A stretch of 8,513 nt of DNA from JAHJDO01 sp030671985 [NCBI: bacterium] (GTDB taxonomy: Bacteria; JAHJDO01), in assembly GCA_030671985.1 (NCBI GenBank), contig DAOVHI010000058.1, positions 1 through 8,513 on the forward strand, read 5' to 3'. Made by a program: the position numbers and the translations under genes. Shown one piece after another: positions 6,640 through 8,513 of this stretch. Below the pieces are notes generated by a model, which was not told the DNA's origin, made no database searches, and was given only the letters and a program-made list of their open reading frames with translations. Every line of letters begins with the position of its first letter. Position 1 is the first letter of the stretch.

Positions 6640-7247
6640 GCAATATTTTCTTTTAAACTATTTATGGACTCCATTACTTCCGTGCTTACTTTCTTATAAT
6701 AGAGTCGTTGCATCGCAACGTCTCTGCTTTTTGGCATAATAGGCTTACCAAATACAACCCTGATTTTCTTTGGCTGTATCCATTTTCCATGTTTGGGGAA
6801 AGCCTTTGCTGCCCCGTCTATATATACAGGTACAATCGGAACACCTGTCTTTAGAGCAAGCATGCCAACTCCTAACTTTCCCTGCCCTAGTTTTCCATCC
6901 GTGCTTCTTGTCCCTTCGGGAAATAGAATGACAGCTTTTTTAGAGTTTAGGGATTTAATTAATTTTTTAAATGTAGAGATGCCTACCTGTTCACGCTTTA
7001 CCGGGATGGTATGCAAGGCTTTGATCAGCAATCCTAGTACAGGAATATCAAGCAAACTTTGTTTTGTCAGATAATAAGTTGACCTAAATATTCCAACGCC
7101 TACAATAACAGGATCAAGGAAACTGCTGTGATTTGAAGCCACTAATACACCACCTTTTTTAGGAACATTATCAGCGCCCCTTATTTCCAATCTGAAATAG
7201 ATCTTACAGAAAATATAAAAAATTATTTTAGCTATTATGTATATCAT
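6633..7247 (-). CDS. plsC: 1-acyl-sn-glycerol-3-phosphate acyltransferase family protein (PlsC type)
   Basis: The 204-residue product is a membrane-associated acyltransferase that most likely converts lysophosphatidic acid to phosphatidic acid in phospholipid synthesis. The catalytic motif NHSSFLD gives the HX4D pair (H40, D45). A second block reads IPVKRE (81-86). The glycerol-phosphate binding motif is FPEGTRS (109-115), and the fourth block is VPIVPVYIDG. A hydrophobic N-terminus (IIAKIIFYIFCKIYF) serves as membrane anchor. The size is at the short end of the usual 200-250 residues and nothing is missing. The start ATG overlaps the cmk stop (ATGA) and has no Shine-Dalgarno, so translation is probably coupled to cmk. 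The cmk-plsC-rpsA neighbourhood supports the call. Family members differ in acyl donor and acceptor, so the exact reaction is inferred. Confidence 0.92.
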   Translation of the reverse strand: MIYIIAKIIFYIFCKIYFRLEIRGADNVPKKGGVLVASNHSSFLDPVIVGVGIFRSTYYLTKQSLLDIPVLGLLIKALHTIPVKREQVGISTFKKLIKSLNSKKAVILFPEGTRSTDGKLGQGKLGVGMLALKTGVPIVPVYIDGAAKAFPKHGKWIQPKKIRVVFGKPIMPKSRDVAMQRLYYKKVSTEVMESINSLKENIAC

Positions 7248-7906
7248 TTTATATAGGATATGACTGTTGCTGCTTCTTCTTCCAAACTCATTCCCGTTGA
7301 GTCAATAACAATAGCATATTTAGCTTTTCTTAAAGGAGCTATCTTCCTTGTAAAATCTTTTTCATCCCGTATTTTTATATCTTTTGAGAGTCCTGATCCT
7401 GCAACTTGTTTACCGTTTTGTTCTAACTCTTTCCTGCGTCTTTTTACCCGCTCCTCAAAAGAGGCATCCAGATAAAACTTATAGTCAGCATCAGGCAATA
7501 TGACAGTTGTAATATCTCGTCCTTCCATTACAACATCGCCTTTTTCTGCAATTTTTCGCTGCAGCTTCTTCATGCATTCTCTTACCTCTTCAGTTCTGGC
7601 AAGATAAAAGACATTATTTGTTACATTAGTTTCTCTGATTCCATCTGTTACGTCTTGTCCATCAAGTAAAACGACGGTTCCTTCTTTCTGATGAATTAGT
7701 TCAATTTTTGTATTATTTGCAAGCTCTACCAGTGCTGTTTCTTCTTCAAGATTAATACCCTTTTTCATAGCCTTAAGAGTAAGCGCTCTGTACATAGCTC
7801 CTGTATCTATATATAAAAGCCCTAGCCTTTTTGCAACAATCTTTGAAACACTGCTTTTACCAGAACCTGCAGGTCCGTCAATGGCTATCGTTATCTTATT
7901 TCTCAA
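7244..7906 (-). CDS. cmk: Cytidylate kinase
   Basis: The 220-residue product phosphorylates CMP and dCMP with ATP in the cytoplasm, recycling pyrimidine nucleotides. The P-loop reads GPAGSGKSS (11-19), followed by the CMP-binding DTGAMYR (34-40), LDGQDVTDGIRE (81-92), the EGRDI motif (128-132), and a lid and C-terminal part with RDEKDFTRKIAPLRKA and IDST. The length is normal. The position after EGRDI that is usually glycine (EGRDIGT) is threonine here (EGRDITT), a mild departure. The start is a TTG at 7906, chosen because it sits just before the KITIAIDGP strand and has GAGGG eleven bases upstream; no ATG is available. The first 11 bases overlap the end of aroA, and the stop overlaps plsC by four bases. 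Confidence 0.95.
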   Translation of the reverse strand: MRNKITIAIDGPAGSGKSSVSKIVAKRLGLLYIDTGAMYRALTLKAMKKGINLEEETALVELANNTKIELIHQKEGTVVLLDGQDVTDGIRETNVTNNVFYLARTEEVRECMKKLQRKIAEKGDVVMEGRDITTVILPDADYKFYLDASFEERVKRRRKELEQNGKQVAGSGLSKDIKIRDEKDFTRKIAPLRKAKYAIVIDSTGMSLEEEAATVISYIK

Positions 7907-8513
7907 CTTTAATCGTTCCCTCAGATGTCATTTTTTTCAATGTTTCTATAAAATCAGGAAAAGACGTATTAATACAATCTGTATTATTTACAATCGTTTC
8001 TCCTTTTGCCATAAGCCCCATAATAATTGCTGTCATAGCTATTCTATGGTCTCCAAGACTGTTACATGCATTTTCAGAGAGAAGCGGTTGAGGTCCGGTA
8101 ATAACTAGTTTCTTAGAACTGCAATCACTGAGTTTCATTCCAAAGCAGTGAAATAGATCCCGAATTGCCATGAGCCTGTTGCTTTCTTTAATTTTTAACT
8201 CAGAGACCCCTTTAATTACAGTTTCTCCTTTAGCAACTGCAGCAGCAACTGCAATTATGGGGATTTCATCGATTATTCTTGGAATCTCACTGGGTTCAAT
8301 AGTAATTCCCTCAAGTTTACTGCTCTTAACAAGAACATCCGCTCGAGGTTCTCCTGAAATTGTCTTTTGATTCTTCAATTTTATATCTGCTCCCATTCTT
8401 TTCATCACATTAATTATGCCTGTCCTTGTAGGATTTACTCCTACATTCTTTATTGTGATTTCTGAACCTTCTAAACATGAAGCAGCTACAATAAAAAAGG
8501 AAGCCGAAGATAT
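7896..8513 (-). CDS. aroA: 3-phosphoshikimate 1-carboxyvinyltransferase (EPSP synthase), C-terminal part, cut by the window edge
   Basis: This frame is open to the window edge and encodes the last 205 residues of a protein usually about 430 long. EPSP synthase joins shikimate-3-phosphate and phosphoenolpyruvate in the chorismate pathway. The fragment opens with ISSASFFIVAA and continues with NPTRTG, RMGADI, the catalytic IIDEIPIIAVAAAVAKGET (aspartate and following glutamate), KESNRL (family K-E-x-x-R-L, catalytic glutamate), LGDHRIAM (catalytic histidine) and SFPDFIETL near the end. A GTG at 8408 could be mistaken for a start, but codons upstream of it encode conserved residues including NPTRTG, so the gene begins beyond the window. 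There is no frameshift. It is the first visible gene of the - strand run and overlaps cmk by 11 bp. Confidence 0.95.
   Translation of the reverse strand: MSSASFFIVAASCLEGSEITIKNVGVNPTRTGIINVMKRMGADIKLKNQKTISGEPRADVLVKSSKLEGITIEPSEIPRIIDEIPIIAVAAAVAKGETVIKGVSELKIKESNRLMAIRDLFHCFGMKLSDCSSKKLVITGPQPLLSENACNSLGDHRIAMTAIIMGLMAKGETIVNNTDCINTSFPDFIETLKKMTSEGTIKVEK

Noticed and set aside
6110-6739. A 209-codon open frame on the + strand, antisense to rpsA and the end of plsC
   Set aside because: It is Ser/Thr/Ile-rich low-complexity translation with no recognisable domain, lies wholly opposite well-supported genes and has no ribosome site; it is a shadow of the - strand genes.
7896-8408. A shorter aroA product beginning at a GTG at 8408
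   Set aside because: Upstream codons in the same frame encode conserved EPSP synthase residues, including NPTRTG, up to the window edge, so the gene is cut by the window rather than short.

Overview
The window is bacterial, moderately AT-rich and densely coding. It holds two converging gene blocks. I recognise every gene to family level and see no RNA gene, mobile element, CRISPR array or long non-coding stretch.

Left block, + strand, about 86-4028: four closely spaced genes. They encode a sugar phosphate isomerase/epimerase-like TIM barrel, a uroporphyrinogen decarboxylase (URO-D) superfamily protein of the methyltransferase-like type, a Gfo/Idh/MocA NAD(P)-dependent oxidoreductase, and a second, diverged TIM barrel. 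The layout looks like an operon for catabolism of a sugar, polyol or modified glycoside. An oxidoreductase makes a keto-sugar, metal-dependent TIM barrels isomerise, epimerise or cleave it, and the URO-D-like protein may move a methyl group. The substrate cannot be read from the sequence. No transporter, kinase, regulator or corrinoid protein is visible, and the block may continue left of base 1.

Right block, - strand, about 8513-4064: a tightly coupled housekeeping run, read right to left. It holds the 3' half of aroA (EPSP synthase, cut by the window edge), cmk (cytidylate kinase), a plsC-type acyltransferase, rpsA (ribosomal protein S1, six S1 repeats) and a type IV prepilin peptidase. aroA/cmk overlap by 11 bp, cmk/plsC by 4 bp (ATGA) and rpsA/prepilin peptidase by 4 bp (TTGA). 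Only the 62 bp gap before rpsA has room for a promoter, and it carries a strong Shine-Dalgarno. The linkage of cmk, plsC and rpsA is known from many bacteria. The prepilin peptidase gene coupled to the end of rpsA is the less expected part.

The organism cannot be fixed from the sequence. Canonical AGGAGG-type ribosome sites, a six-domain S1, a bifunctional prepilin peptidase with its Cys4 motif, and a URO-D-like/Gfo-Idh/TIM-barrel cassette would fit a Gram-negative-type lineage in or near the PVC group (Omnitrophota- or Lentisphaerota-like) or an allied uncultured phylum. That placement is inference. I do not see a clearly new biological system. The most interesting parts are the four-gene sugar cassette with its URO-D-like member and the rpsA-prepilin peptidase coupling.
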